Below, piece by piece: positions 15,029 through 23,946 of a stretch of 39,868 bases of DNA (within the stretch, counting starts at the first letter, position 1; each line of letters opens with the position of its first letter). This stretch comes from JAFNAG01 sp963824985 (GTDB lineage: Bacteria > Acidobacteriota > UBA6911). The position numbers and the translations under genes are program-made. The stretch lies in the NCBI GenBank assembly GCA_963824985.1, contig CAWGRQ010000016.1, positions 1 to 39,868 of the forward strand. Reading direction: 5' to 3'. The notes under the pieces are model-generated. The model worked only from the letters and a program-made list of their open reading frames with translations. It did not search any database and was not told the origin of the DNA.

Positions 15029-15176
15029 TGTTTAGCCGATGCTTAACAGCAGAACGTAAGGCCGCAAGGGCGCAAAGGGAACCCTTTCGGTTCGTGGGCG
15101 TGGGCGGCGATCTTTGCGTCCTTGCGCCTTTGCGTCTTTGCGCTTTATTTCTTCATCCACTATATTTGGCTAAACA
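15029..15176 (-). mobile_element. Family A element, short form without hairpin core
   Basis: Terminal repeats TGTTTAGCC (15029-15037) and GGCTAAACA (15168-15176). Interior: GATGCTTAACAGCAGAACG, AGGGCGCAAAGGGAACCC, TTTCGGTTCGTGGGCGTGGG, then CTTTGCGTCCTTGCGCC units and TTTATTTCTTCATCCACT. In reverse orientation it is the full element lacking the hairpin and one flank. It lies upstream of tag and near the 3' end of the GH31 gene, followed by a short family C scrap (15178-15222). Confidence 0.85.
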
Positions 15177-15225
15177 ATTACGTTTTATCTGCGTTTATCC
15201 GTTCATCCGCGTCCCTTCCAAGAGC

Positions 15226-17545
15226 CTAAAGCGTCACTCTCAACACGAATCCCGCGGCACCGCGCTGGGAGCCGACCTTCACGTGCAGGACGCCGCGGCG
15301 GTCGGCGGCATCGAAGAACCAGCCCTCGGCGGCGGCGTTGAAATCGCTCCGGGCCTTGTCGCGCGCAGCCCGGTCCTGCGCGGCCGGTTCGAATCCCGGC
15401 AGGGTTCGATCCCCGAGTTTCACACCCGTGGGTTTCGCGGGGATGTGCAAATCGACAACGTACGACCGGCTCGCGGGCATGTCCTTATACGTGCCTTTGG
15501 CGGCTCCCACCCGGACGGTGATCAGAGAGCCCGGGACGTCGAGCGCCTTGGGCGCCTCGACCGCAATCGGTGTGCGCGCGAACGCCCCCTTGCGGTACTC
15601 CTGGGTCGTGCCGTCGTCCTCATACAGGTTGAAGCTTGATTGTCCGTACGGGTAGACGTCGATGGTGACCGGGTCCTTGGGCTTCTCGCGGTCGTAGAGC
15701 ATTTCCGGGTACATCGGGATGACGGCGCCGGCCTTGACGAACAGCGGCAGCTTGTCGAGCGGCGCCGCATAGCCGTTCACGATCGACGGACCGTAGAATT
15801 CGGTGCCGTCCCAGTAGTCGATCCACTTCCCGGCCGGCAGGTAGATGTCGTTCCGGACGATGGTGTCTTCATACACTGGGGCGACCAGGAGCGATTCGCC
15901 GCTCATGAACTGGTACTGCGTCCGCTTGGACCAGGTGGCCGGATCATCGGGAAACTCGAGAACCATGGCGCGCACGGCGGGCACTCCGGTGTCGTAGGCC
16001 TCCCGGGTGTAGGTGTACATGTAGGGGGTGAGCCGCATCTTGAGCTTCAGGTATTTCCGGTTGGTGGTGGTGTACGGCTCGCCGAAGATCCACGGCTGCT
16101 TCATCAGGTTGGTCTGCTTCGACCAGCCGCTGATGATCATCAGGACCGGGGTGAAGCACTTCCACTGCAGGTCGCGCACCTGGGTCTGGGCGCCGCCGCC
16201 GAAAATGCCGTCGACGTCCCCGGTCGCCGAGTTGAATCCCGACAGGCCGGCGCCGATCACGGTCGGGATGTGGAAGCGGATGTACTCCCAGTTCCCCGAC
16301 TGGTCCCCCGACCAGATGGTCGAGTATCTCTGGCCGCCGGCCCAGGCGCACGTCGTCCAGACGTAGCCGCGCGCGGCGCTGTTTTTTTCGATCCCTTCGT
16401 AGGCGTCGCGCATGCCGTTGAAGGCGAACTGGTAGCCGCGCCCGACCCAGGCGACGTCGAGCTTCATGACGCGCGAGCCGAGCACACTGACCTCGTTGGC
16501 GATGCGATCGAGCCCCTTTTCGGTCCACAGCCCGGTGTAGAAGCCCCTCTTGTGCAGCTCCTGGATGGTGCTGTCGAGCTCGAGGTAGCCGCAGCCGTAG
16601 CCGTCGTTCGGCAGGATCCAGCCGCCGGGCATGTCGTTGGCGCGATAGACGTCGGCGACTCTTGAAATGACGTCGGGGGTCTTCCCTTTCTTGTTGTAGC
16701 AGTCGGCGTCGCCGAACTCGAGTCCCCAGCGCGGCGGGAAGAAGGGGCGGCCGGTGATCAGCGTGTAGCCCTCGAGGATCTTCTTGAGCGACGGCCCATA
16801 AAAGTAATAGCAGTCGAAGCGCGGCTCGTCGTGCGCGAGACTGAGCGGCGCCAGGAAATCGTATTTGCCCGGGGCCATCGTGTTGCGGAAGGCGCCGTAG
16901 CCGGCGGTGCTCATATAGAACGGTGCGGGGTTCGGGCTGGTGCCGTCCCCCCAGCCTCTCGTGTTCAGCCGGATGTTGACCGAGGTGTCGCGGTGGGAAA
17001 AGTAGCCGTTCTGCATGCCGCCGCCGTAGAAGTTCTCGGTTTCGCCGCGGCGCAGGGTCTGAACGGTGGTGGGGCCGTAGGTCAGCGACCGGGTCTCCTG
17101 CCAGACGACCGCGGTGTTGTCCTTGTCGAACAGGGAGAACCGCAGCGGGCGCTTGTAGACTCTTCAGGACGCACTCCTTGCTCTCCAGCCGGTAGTAGTC
17201 GCCGGCATCGCGCCAGGCGATCGGGATCGGCCCTCCTTTGTAGATCACGATCTGGGCGTCTTCGGGAGCCGGCTGGGCCTCGGTGAACTTGCCGTCGGGG
17301 CCGATCCAGATGCGGAAAATATCGTCCCGATAGAAGATCACGCGCACCTGGTCGGGTCCGGCGGCGATGGTGACGATGTTGTCCTTCACGTCGAACGCGG
17401 TCAGGTCACCAAGAGTGATGCTCCGGGCACGGGGCTGCGCCTGGCCGCCGCCCCGGCCCTGGCCGGCGGGTGGGGCAGGCCAGGCCCACGTAATCTGGAT
17501 TGCGATCAGGATGATTGCGGGTACGAGGAGATGTTTGCGATTCAT
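15226..17545 (-). pseudogene. GH31 alpha-glucosidase-like gene with one frameshift
   Basis: Start ATG 17545 has an AGGAG ribosome site and a signal peptide (LLVPAIILIAIQITWAWP). The N-terminal beta domain (ITLGDLTAFDVKDNIVTIAA, VRVIFYRDDIFRIWIGPDGK) runs to ECVLKS at about 17163, where one extra base moves the reading to the next frame (YKRPLRFSLFDKDNTAVVWQ ... FYGGGMQNGYFSHRD). From there to 15226 the GH31 barrel is intact: nucleophile Asp in MKLDVAWVG (codon 16456-16458), acid/base Asp in IWSGDQSGNW (codon 16303-16305), RLTPYMYTYTREAYDTG, then the C-terminal beta domains with DUF5110 features. It would hydrolyse alpha-glycosides outside the cytoplasm. With a single shift in about 770 codons, an assembly error is as likely as true decay. 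Confidence 0.88.
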
Positions 17546-17716
17546 CGTTAAGTGCTCCTGCGCCGGATGGCGCTGATATGTGCGTAACAGCCGGTGTCGA
17601 ATATTTCTATCCCGCCTGCGGGACAGGCGCAAGATGAAAAGAATTGGGAGATTCGAGATTCGAGATTCAAAAGCTTTTGGGACACGGATCGGATCCGCAC
17701 TTTCATATTTTGCAAC

Positions 17717-18008
17717 TGTTTAGCCGATGCTGAACAGCAGAACGCAAAGACGCGAGGACGCGAGGACGCCAAGAAATTCCTTTCGGTTCGCGGGCGTGGG
17801 CGGCCTTCGGCCGCATCCTTGGGCGAGCCGCGCGAGAAAGCGCGGGCAGCGGCTACTCATGAGGATTGCGCTTTCTCGCGCGGCTCGCCCAAAGATGCGC
17901 CAGCGCGAAGCGCTGCGCCCACGCCTGTTGCTCAGTGTCGATCTTTGCGTCTTTGCGCCTTTGCGTCTTTGCGTTTTGCTTCTTCATGCATTTGATTTGG
18001 CTGAATTG
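17717..18008 (-). mobile_element. Family A element, full length with hairpin core (copy 2)
   Basis: About 292 bases, in the opposite orientation to copy 1. TGTTTAGCC begins at 17717; the other end has decayed to GGCTGAATTG. Interior read on the minus strand: ATGCATGAAGAAGCAAAACG, AAGATCGACACTGAGCAACA, GCGCAGCGCTTCGCGCTGGC, hairpin core, GGCCGAAGGCCGCCCACGCC, CGAACCGAAAGGAATTTC, CTGCTGTTCAGCATC. It ends just upstream of the probable glnS promoter. Confidence 0.85.
17813..17898. repeat. 31-base hairpin core of family A copy 2
   Basis: Arms 17813-17843 and 17868-17898 pair at 30 of 31 positions. Compared with 14104-14189 the stem has C where the other has G on the left arm and G where the other has C on the right arm (GCCGCGCGAG against GCCGCGGGAG), a compensated pair. 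The 24-base loop (GGGCAGCGGCTACTCATGAG then GATT) runs the same way on the plus strand as in copy 1, although the flanks are reversed. Confidence 0.95.
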
Positions 18009-18039
18009 CTTTTCGCGCGCGGACGGGCCAGGGCGGATA

Positions 18040-18048
18040 TGCTATTAT
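18040..18048 (+). promoter_or_regulatory. Candidate extended -10 promoter of glnS
   Basis: TG-C-TATTAT at 18040-18048, 39 bases before the glnS start. No convincing -35 box is seen 17 bases upstream, which fits an extended -10 promoter. AAGGGG precedes the ATG at 18088 as ribosome site. Confidence 0.4.
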
Positions 18049-18087
18049 CATGCGCTTCACTTTCAATTATCATAATCGAAGGGGATC

Positions 18088-19800
18088 ATGGCAACGAACC
18101 AGAACGAAGACCCAGCCGGGCCGAGCGAAAAATCGCTCGACTTCATCCGCACCATCATCGAAGCGGACCTGAAGTCGGGCAAGAACAACGGCCGTGTCGC
18201 CACGCGCTTTCCCCCGGAGCCGAACGGCTATCTGCACATCGGGCACGCCAAATCGATCTGCCTCAACTTCGGCGTCGCCGCGCAATACGGCGGCACCTGC
18301 AACCTGCGTTACGACGACACCAATCCGACCAAGGAGGAAGTGGAATACGTCGATGCGATCCAGGAAGACGTCCATTGGCTGGGCTTCGACTGGGGGGACC
18401 GGCGCTACTTCGCCTCCGACTACTTCGAGCAGCTCCATGCCTATGCCATCGAGCTGATCGAGCACGGCAAGGCCTATGTCGACAGCCTGAGCGCCGACGA
18501 GATCCGCGCCTATCGCGGGACGCTCACCGAGCCCGGCAAGAACAGCCCTTACCGCGACCGGCCGATCGAGGAGAACCTCGACCTGTTCCGGCGCATGCGA
18601 GGGGGCGAGTTTCCGGACGGCGCCCACGTGCTGCGCGCCAAGATCGACATGGGATCGCCGAACTTCAACATGCGCGACCCGACCATCTACCGCATCCGGC
18701 ACGCCGAGCACCACCGCACCGGGGACCGGTGGTGCATCTATCCGATGTACGACTTCGCCCACGGCCTTTCGGACGCCGTCGAAGGGATCACCCATTCGAT
18801 CTGCACCCTGGAGTTCGAGGATCATCGCCCGCTCTACAACTGGTTCCTGGAAAACCTCGAGGTGCCCGGCCACCCGCGGCAGATCGAGTTCGCGCGCCTC
18901 AACCTCAACTACACGGTCATGAGCAAGAGAAAGCTCCTGGAACTGGTGGATAACAGCCTCGTCAGCGGCTGGGACGACCCGCGCATGCCGACCATCTGCG
19001 GGCTGCGCCGGCGCGGCTACACACCCGAATCGATTCGCGACTTCTGCGACCGCGTCGGCGTGGCCAAAAAAGAGAATGTCATCGACGTCGCCGTCCTCGA
19101 GCACGCCGTGCGCGAAGATCTCAACCGGAGGGCGCCCCGCGTGATGTGCGTCCTGCAGCCGCTGCGTCTGGTGATCGACAACTACCCGGAGGGGGAGAAA
19201 GAGGAGATCGAGGCGGTCAATAATCCCGAGGACCCGAAAGCCGGCACCCGCAAGGTGCCGTTCGCCCGCGAGCTTTTTATCGAGGAAGAGGACTTCGTCG
19301 AGGTCCCGCCCCCCAAATACCACCGGCTCTCGCCCGGACGCACGGTGCGGCTGCGGTATTCATATCTCGTGACCTGCACGCGCGTGGTCAAGGACGCTTC
19401 AGGCCGCGTGGTCGAAGTGCACGGCACCTATCACTCGGCGTCGCTCGACCCGAACGCCGAGGGACTCCCCAAGTCCAAAGCCGCGATTCACTGGGTCGCC
19501 GCGCCCCAGGCGCTCCGGATCGAAGCCCGGCTTTATGAACGGCTCTTTATTGTGGAAGACCCGACCGACGACCGCGACGGGAAGGATTGGAAATCCCACA
19601 TCAACCCCGATTCCCTGAAGGTGCTTGCCGGATGCCGCGCCGAACCGTCAATCGCGAACGCCAAAGCGGGGGACCGTTACCAGTTCGAGCGCCTCGGCTA
19701 CTTCTGCCTCGATCCCGATTCGGCCCCCGGCGCGCTCGTCTTCAACAGGACCGCAACCCTGAAAGACCCCTGGGCCAGGATCCAGCAACGCCAGGGGTGA
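18088..19800 (+). CDS. glnS: Glutaminyl-tRNA synthetase
   Basis: Charges tRNA-Gln with glutamine (cytoplasm). The 570-residue class I synthetase has the HIGH motif in RFPPEPNGYLHIGHAKS (H50-H53), the GlnRS-specific RYDDTNPTKEEVEYVDAIQE, the MYDFAHGLSDAVEGITHSIC segment and the KMSKS equivalent VMSKRK (277-282). A beta-barrel anticodon-binding domain follows (PRVMCVLQPLRLVIDNYPEG, EDFVEVPPPKYHRLSPG, GTYHSASLDPNAEGLPKSKA). It is GlnRS rather than GluRS by these motifs and by length (E. coli GlnRS 554). It carries the standard bacterial/eukaryal-derived architecture without an extra C-terminal GatB-like domain. A tRNA-Gln gene lies 220 bases downstream on the same strand. Confidence 0.98.
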   Translation: MATNQNEDPAGPSEKSLDFIRTIIEADLKSGKNNGRVATRFPPEPNGYLHIGHAKSICLNFGVAAQYGGTCNLRYDDTNPTKEEVEYVDAIQEDVHWLGFDWGDRRYFASDYFEQLHAYAIELIEHGKAYVDSLSADEIRAYRGTLTEPGKNSPYRDRPIEENLDLFRRMRGGEFPDGAHVLRAKIDMGSPNFNMRDPTIYRIRHAEHHRTGDRWCIYPMYDFAHGLSDAVEGITHSICTLEFEDHRPLYNWFLENLEVPGHPRQIEFARLNLNYTVMSKRKLLELVDNSLVSGWDDPRMPTICGLRRRGYTPESIRDFCDRVGVAKKENVIDVAVLEHAVREDLNRRAPRVMCVLQPLRLVIDNYPEGEKEEIEAVNNPEDPKAGTRKVPFARELFIEEEDFVEVPPPKYHRLSPGRTVRLRYSYLVTCTRVVKDASGRVVEVHGTYHSASLDPNAEGLPKSKAAIHWVAAPQALRIEARLYERLFIVEDPTDDRDGKDWKSHINPDSLKVLAGCRAEPSIANAKAGDRYQFERLGYFCLDPDSAPGALVFNRTATLKDPWARIQQRQG

Positions 19801-20019
19801 TTCGAGATTAGGAGATCATGAGATTCAAGATTATGGTTTGCAATGTAATGTAGCCATTTCATTATATTTTCCGACCATTGGTTTCGTCGGTAATCAACAA
19901 GCACTCTGGCCCGGGCCGTCAAAAGCCCCGCCCGGAAGCGCGAAAGAACGAAAAAACGGCCGTATCCCATTTTCAACCCTTGCATTTCGGGCGCGGTTTT
20001 CTTAGGATATTGCGTGAGT

Positions 20020-20093
20020 TGGGAGATCGTTCAACGGTAGGACGGGTGGCTCTGGACCACTTAATCGGGGTTCGAATCCCTGTCTCCCAGCCA
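20020..20093 (+). tRNA. tRNA-Gln (anticodon CTG)
   Basis: 74 bases with an encoded CCA end. Acceptor TGGGAGA pairs with TCTCCCA; D arm GTTCAACGGTAGGAC; anticodon stem GGTGG/CCACT around loop CTCTGGA with anticodon CTG at 20052-20054; T arm GGGGTTCGAATCCCTG. The weak first pair T1-A72, G73 discriminator and G2-C71 agree with the known GlnRS recognition elements. It reads CAG codons and lies close behind glnS. Confidence 0.95.
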
Positions 20094-20157
20094 ACCCCGC
20101 AAGTTCAATAAATACAATCATTAAAATCAGATGAATGAGAATCCGGTCCGTGGTGAT

Positions 20158-20362
20158 TGTTTGGCCGTTTCAAAAACGCCACGGATTTCACGGATTCCAC
20201 AGATTTTTTTAGGGCGCTGCTAAAAAGCCGTTTTGCCTGCAGCCTTCAGGATGCGGTAAATGACGACGGCATCCTCCGATGTACCTCGATATCCGTATCT
20301 ACCTTATGAATCCGAATCTGTGTAATCCGTGAAATCCGTGGCGTTTTTAAAGCGCCCCTGGA
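20158..20362. mobile_element. Family B element, diverged copy
   Basis: Starts TGTTTGGCC and AAAAACGCCACGGATTTCAC, GGATTCCACAGATTTTTTTA, has a diverged middle with GCCTTCAGGATGCGGTAA, and closes with TGTGTAATCCGTGAAATCCG and TGGCGTTTTTAAAGCGCC. The outer parts are inverted repeats of each other (CCACGGATT and AATCCGTGG). It lies between the tRNA and the VWA gene. Confidence 0.8.
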
Positions 20363-20451
20363 AATGCAATTGAACCCATGGGGCGCGGCAGGCATCTAAC
20401 TCACCGGAAAGGGACGGCGCCGGTTGGCCCGGCCGCCGCATCGTCGGACTT

Positions 20452-22228
20452 ATGAAGAATATTTTGCGTGCCGGCGTGGTCACGCTGGCGCTGATCGGTT
20501 TGAATCCGCAATTAAACCTGGCTCAATCGGCCCCTCAGGCGGCTGCGGTTGCAACGCCGCCCGCTCCCGGTCCTACGTTCGTTGTCCCGACGGGTCAGAA
20601 GTTCATCATGCAGCTCGACACAGCGATGCATACCCGCACCACCCGCAAGGGGGACAAGGTGGAATTCAGCACCGCGGCGGACGTAGTCATCGACAACCGG
20701 ATTGTCATCCCGAATCAGAGCCGCGCCAGCGCCACCGTAACCAAAGTCAAACGCGCGGGGATTTTATTCGGCAAGGCCGAGCTTCACCTGCGCCTGGACG
20801 AGATCAGGCTGCCTGACGGGTCTACCCTTCCGCTGCCGGCGTCGATTACGCGCGTCGGCTTCGACCCGGTCGACACCGCCAACAAGGGGGAAGATCAGCA
20901 GATCAAAGGGGATGCGGGCAAGGGTGTCGACGTCGGGGGAGTCGTCACGGGGGGGATGCAGGGGGCGGTGATCGGAGTCGTGACCGCCGGTGGCAAGGGA
21001 GCTCTTTACGGCGCGGCCATTGGAGCCGGCATCAGTGCCGCCAGTGTCCTGTTCCGGCGCGGTCCCGACATCGATCTGCCGCGCGACACCATGTTTGAAG
21101 CGCAGTTCGATCAACAGCTGGAAGTCCCTCAAGCGGCGGTTCGGCCCGCCGCTCCGGCTCCGCCGAGCGCTGTCCCGGCGGCCCCGCCGGGCACCCCGGT
21201 TCAGGATGAGATCACCTCTCCGCCACGCCCGAAACTGACCCGGCCGGATCGCGGCGATCCGCCGCCGGTCGAGAATCCGCCCACGGTCAAGCCGCCGGAG
21301 ACGCCTCCTTCGACCGCGGCTAAAACCCCGGGAGGCGCTTCGGGAACGCAGCCTGAGGCGACGGGGGGTCTGAAGCTCAGCGTCAACGTGCGCACGGTTC
21401 TGGTGGATGCGGTCGTAAAAGACCGCCGGGGCCGCACCCTGGACAACCTTACCCGGGACGACTTTCTGATCTACGAAGATGGCGTCCGCCAGGATCTGCG
21501 AGATCTTCGCCCGCGACGAGCTCCCATTGGCGGTCGCCCTGGTGATCGATCGGAGCGGCAGCGTGACGCCCTACATTTCCGAGTTGCGCCGGATCGCTGA
21601 AAACGCGCTCGCCCAGCTGAAACCGGAAGACGAGGTGGCGCTGTTCTCGTTCGCCGCCGACGTCGATCGGGTCGTCGACCTGACCTCGGACCGCCGGCAG
21701 ATCGCTCACGGCATCGCGAGGGTGCGCAGCGGGGGCGGCACCAACATCATCGATGCGCTCTACGCCGCCGTCACCTACCTGGCCAAAGCGGCGCCCGATC
21801 GGCGTCACGCCGTGATCCTGATCTCCGACAACCAGGCGACGGTTCATCCGGAAAATAGCGAAGCCGAAACCATCCGCAAGGCCATCGAAAGCGAAACCGT
21901 GGTTTACAGCATCAAGACCGCCGGCCGGAGCGCGCCGCTGACGCTGAGCCTCCCCTCGGCACTGCTCGGCGCCGGCCCGGTCGGCAAAGTGACACAGGAG
22001 ACCGGCGGCGAAATCATCGACGCGACCAACGTCGCCGCACTCGATGCGGCCCTGGGCGGCGTCATCGCCCGCCTGCGCATGAGGTACTCCCTCGGCTATG
22101 CCGCGCCGGCTTCGGGCCAGGGAGCTTTCCACAGCATCGCCGTCCGGCTCGCCGACCGTTTCGGCAAGCCGGAGACCGATTACCATGTCCACGCCCGGCG
22201 CGGTTACTACGCTACCGGGGGGCGCTGA
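20452..22228 (+). pseudogene. VWA-domain secreted protein with one frameshift
   Basis: The first frame (20452 to about 21500) has a signal peptide (GVVTLALIGLNPQLNLAQS), a domain seen in acidobacterial surface proteins (FVVPTGQKFIMQLDTAMHTR, VIPNQSRASATVTKVKRAG), a glycine-rich segment able to cross a membrane (GGVVTGGMQGAVIGVVTAGG), a proline-rich linker, and SVNVRTVLVDAVVKDRRGRT, the usual lead-in to a VWA domain (DDFLIYEDGVRQ). The VWA domain continues in another frame from about 21500 to 22228: LAVALVIDRSGSVTP (MIDAS D-x-S-x-S), RSGGGTNIIDALYAAVTYLA, VILISDNQATV, RYSLGYAAPASGQGAFHSI. One shift near 21500 joins them. If it is an assembly error the gene codes for about 590 residues. The role may be adhesion or complex assembly; unknown. 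Confidence 0.85.
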
Positions 22229-22269
22229 TCATTTCATGATTCCGTCCCCCGGCCTCCGGCCGTTCACTT

Positions 22270-22388
22270 AAGCGCGATTTAAAAAAATCAGCCACGGATT
22301 CCACAGATTTCACTGAGGCTGATCTCTTTGGACGGCCTCTTCAGGCGCAATCCGTGCAATCCGTGCAATCCGTGGCCGCTTTTTGTGC
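22270..22388. repeat. Family B element, short form
   Basis: AAAAATCAGCCACGGATTCC, ACAGATTTCACTGAGGC, then CAATCCGTGCAATCCGTGGC and CGCTTTTTGTGCC. Only the outer inverted arms remain, with a short centre. It follows the VWA gene. Confidence 0.75.
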
Positions 22389-22441
22389 CGATCCGCAGCC
22401 CGCCTGCCTTTAGGGCTCGCGCAAAAATAACTTCACATTCT

Positions 22442-22680
22442 GCTGCCGTCTCTCCAGCTTGCAGACAGGGCGCAGAAGCAGCATAGGAATACAGCAAGCT
22501 GGAGAGGCGGCAGCCCGTAGGGGCGCGGCGGCGGACGGGCATCTGCGGCGTTGCCGCTCCTCGACGATGTCCTCACATCGCCTGCGTCGCGGCGCCTTGC
22601 ATCTGCCCGCCCCAGGAGCACCGCAGGTGCGACGGTGCTCGCGCCAAAGTGTAAACGTTATTCATTGACAGGCCCTTAGT
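22442..22680. repeat. Inverted repeat and unrelated GC-rich repeat, no gene
   Basis: Arms 22442-22461 and 22495-22514 (CTGCCGTCTCTCCAGCTTG and complement) pair at 19 of 20 positions around a 33-base loop. To the right is GGCGTTGCCGCTCCTCGACG and CATCGCCTGCGTCGCGGC, a motif dispersed in many bacterial genomes. GGGCTCGCGCAAAAAT just to the left (from 22414) also occurs at about 28709. No coding frame is supported. Confidence 0.65.
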
Positions 22681-22710
22681 GAACGGTATTGCCCCGCCCG
22701 GGGGGATCGG

Positions 22711-23364
22711 TCAGCGGCGCAAAACCAGCAGTACATCGCTTGTCAGCCGCATGCTGAATACCTGTCCCGTCTGCGGATCGGGAAGAGGGGCGGCGCCGGT
22801 CAACGTGATCCGGATCCTCCTCACCTCGTCACCGATCGCCGTGGGTGCGCCGGCGCCGTCGAAATACTCAAACCTGAGTTCGGTGATGTTGCTCGCCAGC
22901 GGTTGGGCGCTGCCTCCTGCCGGCACGAGTTCAAATGTGCGCCCGGCGGGATTGTGCCGGATCGTAACCTGCTCCCCTGAATCGTCGGTATCGCCGTCCG
23001 GATCCCCCTGGTCCGGCGAACCCGGCCCGGATCCGGTTATATCGGCACGCACTGAGACAGCCGAATCGCCGAGGATTACGATACCGGGGAAACCGGCGCC
23101 CAAGGGATCATTTCCGGCCTGCCGCAGAATGCGCTGAGCCGTCTCCATCGCAATTCTCGTGCTTTCCACGACCCCCTGAACCTCTCCCTGGTAGCCGGCG
23201 GTCCGCTCCACCCGGATCATAAGCTCGAACAGCGATGCCATGACGATCACCAGCAGGAGCACGGACATCATGAACTCGGCCAGGCCGAATCCCGGATCGC
23301 ACCCGGCGGGGAAGCAGGCGGCACGGTCGGAGGTCCTGGTGGTTGCACCCGGAATCGGGTTCAT
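22711..23364 (-). CDS. Prepilin-like protein, PilW type
   Basis: A 217-residue minor pseudopilin. The cleavage/methylation motif is GFGLAEFMMSVLLLVIVMAS (about residues 26-45), with G before F as processing site and the conserved Glu at +5. A soluble C-terminal domain follows, with RTAGYQGEVQGVVESTRIAM, QAGNDPLGAGFPGIVILG and ITELRFEYFDGAGAP, typical of PilW in type IV pilus minor pilin sets. A run of acidic residues (DPDGDTDDSGEQ) may bind calcium. Translationally coupled to the upstream pilV-type gene (4-base overlap). The usual neighbours pilX, pilY1 and fimT are not seen. Confidence 0.88.
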   Translation of the reverse strand: MNPIPGATTRTSDRAACFPAGCDPGFGLAEFMMSVLLLVIVMASLFELMIRVERTAGYQGEVQGVVESTRIAMETAQRILRQAGNDPLGAGFPGIVILGDSAVSVRADITGSGPGSPDQGDPDGDTDDSGEQVTIRHNPAGRTFELVPAGGSAQPLASNITELRFEYFDGAGAPTAIGDEVRRIRITLTGAAPLPDPQTGQVFSMRLTSDVLLVLRR

Positions 23365-23852
23365 GGTCCGCTCCGGAGAATGGTCGATATTGATACCGCC
23401 TTGTTGAGGCCGGCCCGGAAGTTTCCGGCGCCTCCCGTGGTGACCGGCGTCGCCGTAACCAATACCTGCCGGGCGTTGATATTCTTGCCCGGGCGCGGAT
23501 CGGGAACCGGGGTAACCGTCCAGGTAACCAAGTAGCGGTTCAGGTCGGCGCCGGTCAGAGGGTTGGGAATGGACACCGGTTCAGGACCGTGATCGCCCGG
23601 GGTCAGTTCCGCCGCATTCCGATTGCGGGCATACAGGTCGGACAGCAATTCGACGCGATCCTGGGCTACCAGCGCCGCCGTCCCCTTCGAGCGCGCCAGG
23701 GACGCGCAACCCAGGGCTACATATATCATTTGACCGGCCACCAGGAGTCCGGAGGCCAGAATGAGAATGGCGATCAGGGATTCAATGAGGGTGAAGCCCG
23801 CCGCACCCGGAGATACGCACCTGCCGTCTGGTTCCATATCCGGTCTCTCCAT
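23361..23852 (-). CDS. Prepilin-like protein, PilV type
   Basis: A 163-residue minor pseudopilin with the type IV prepilin motif GFTLIESLIAILILASGLLV at about residues 19-38 (G-1, F+1, E+5), followed by the long hydrophobic helix and a small soluble domain: SLARSKGTAALVAQDRVELL, then NRYLVTWTVTPVPDPRPG. PilV-type proteins prime assembly of type IV pili or type II secretion pseudopili. The leader peptide is long (18 residues). The gene leads a two-gene operon with the PilW-type gene. Confidence 0.88.
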   Translation of the reverse strand: MERPDMEPDGRCVSPGAAGFTLIESLIAILILASGLLVAGQMIYVALGCASLARSKGTAALVAQDRVELLSDLYARNRNAAELTPGDHGPEPVSIPNPLTGADLNRYLVTWTVTPVPDPRPGKNINARQVLVTATPVTTGGAGNFRAGLNKAVSISTILRSGP

Positions 23853-23946
23853 TGGAATTCGGCGATGTAGTTTGGCGAGGCGGCCGGATATTTCAGAACG
23901 GCCGGGAATTTTTTGTGGTCAAGTCAGATGGTTTGCGGAAATGGGA

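Noticed and set aside
18070..19323. Minus-strand 417-residue frame opposite glnS
   Set aside because: Antisense shadow; glnS has complete class I synthetase motifs.
23876..23920. GGCCGGATATTTCAGAACGG plus T-run as an intrinsic terminator
   Set aside because: The T-run is on the plus strand, but no plus-strand gene ends here; the neighbouring genes are all on the minus strand.
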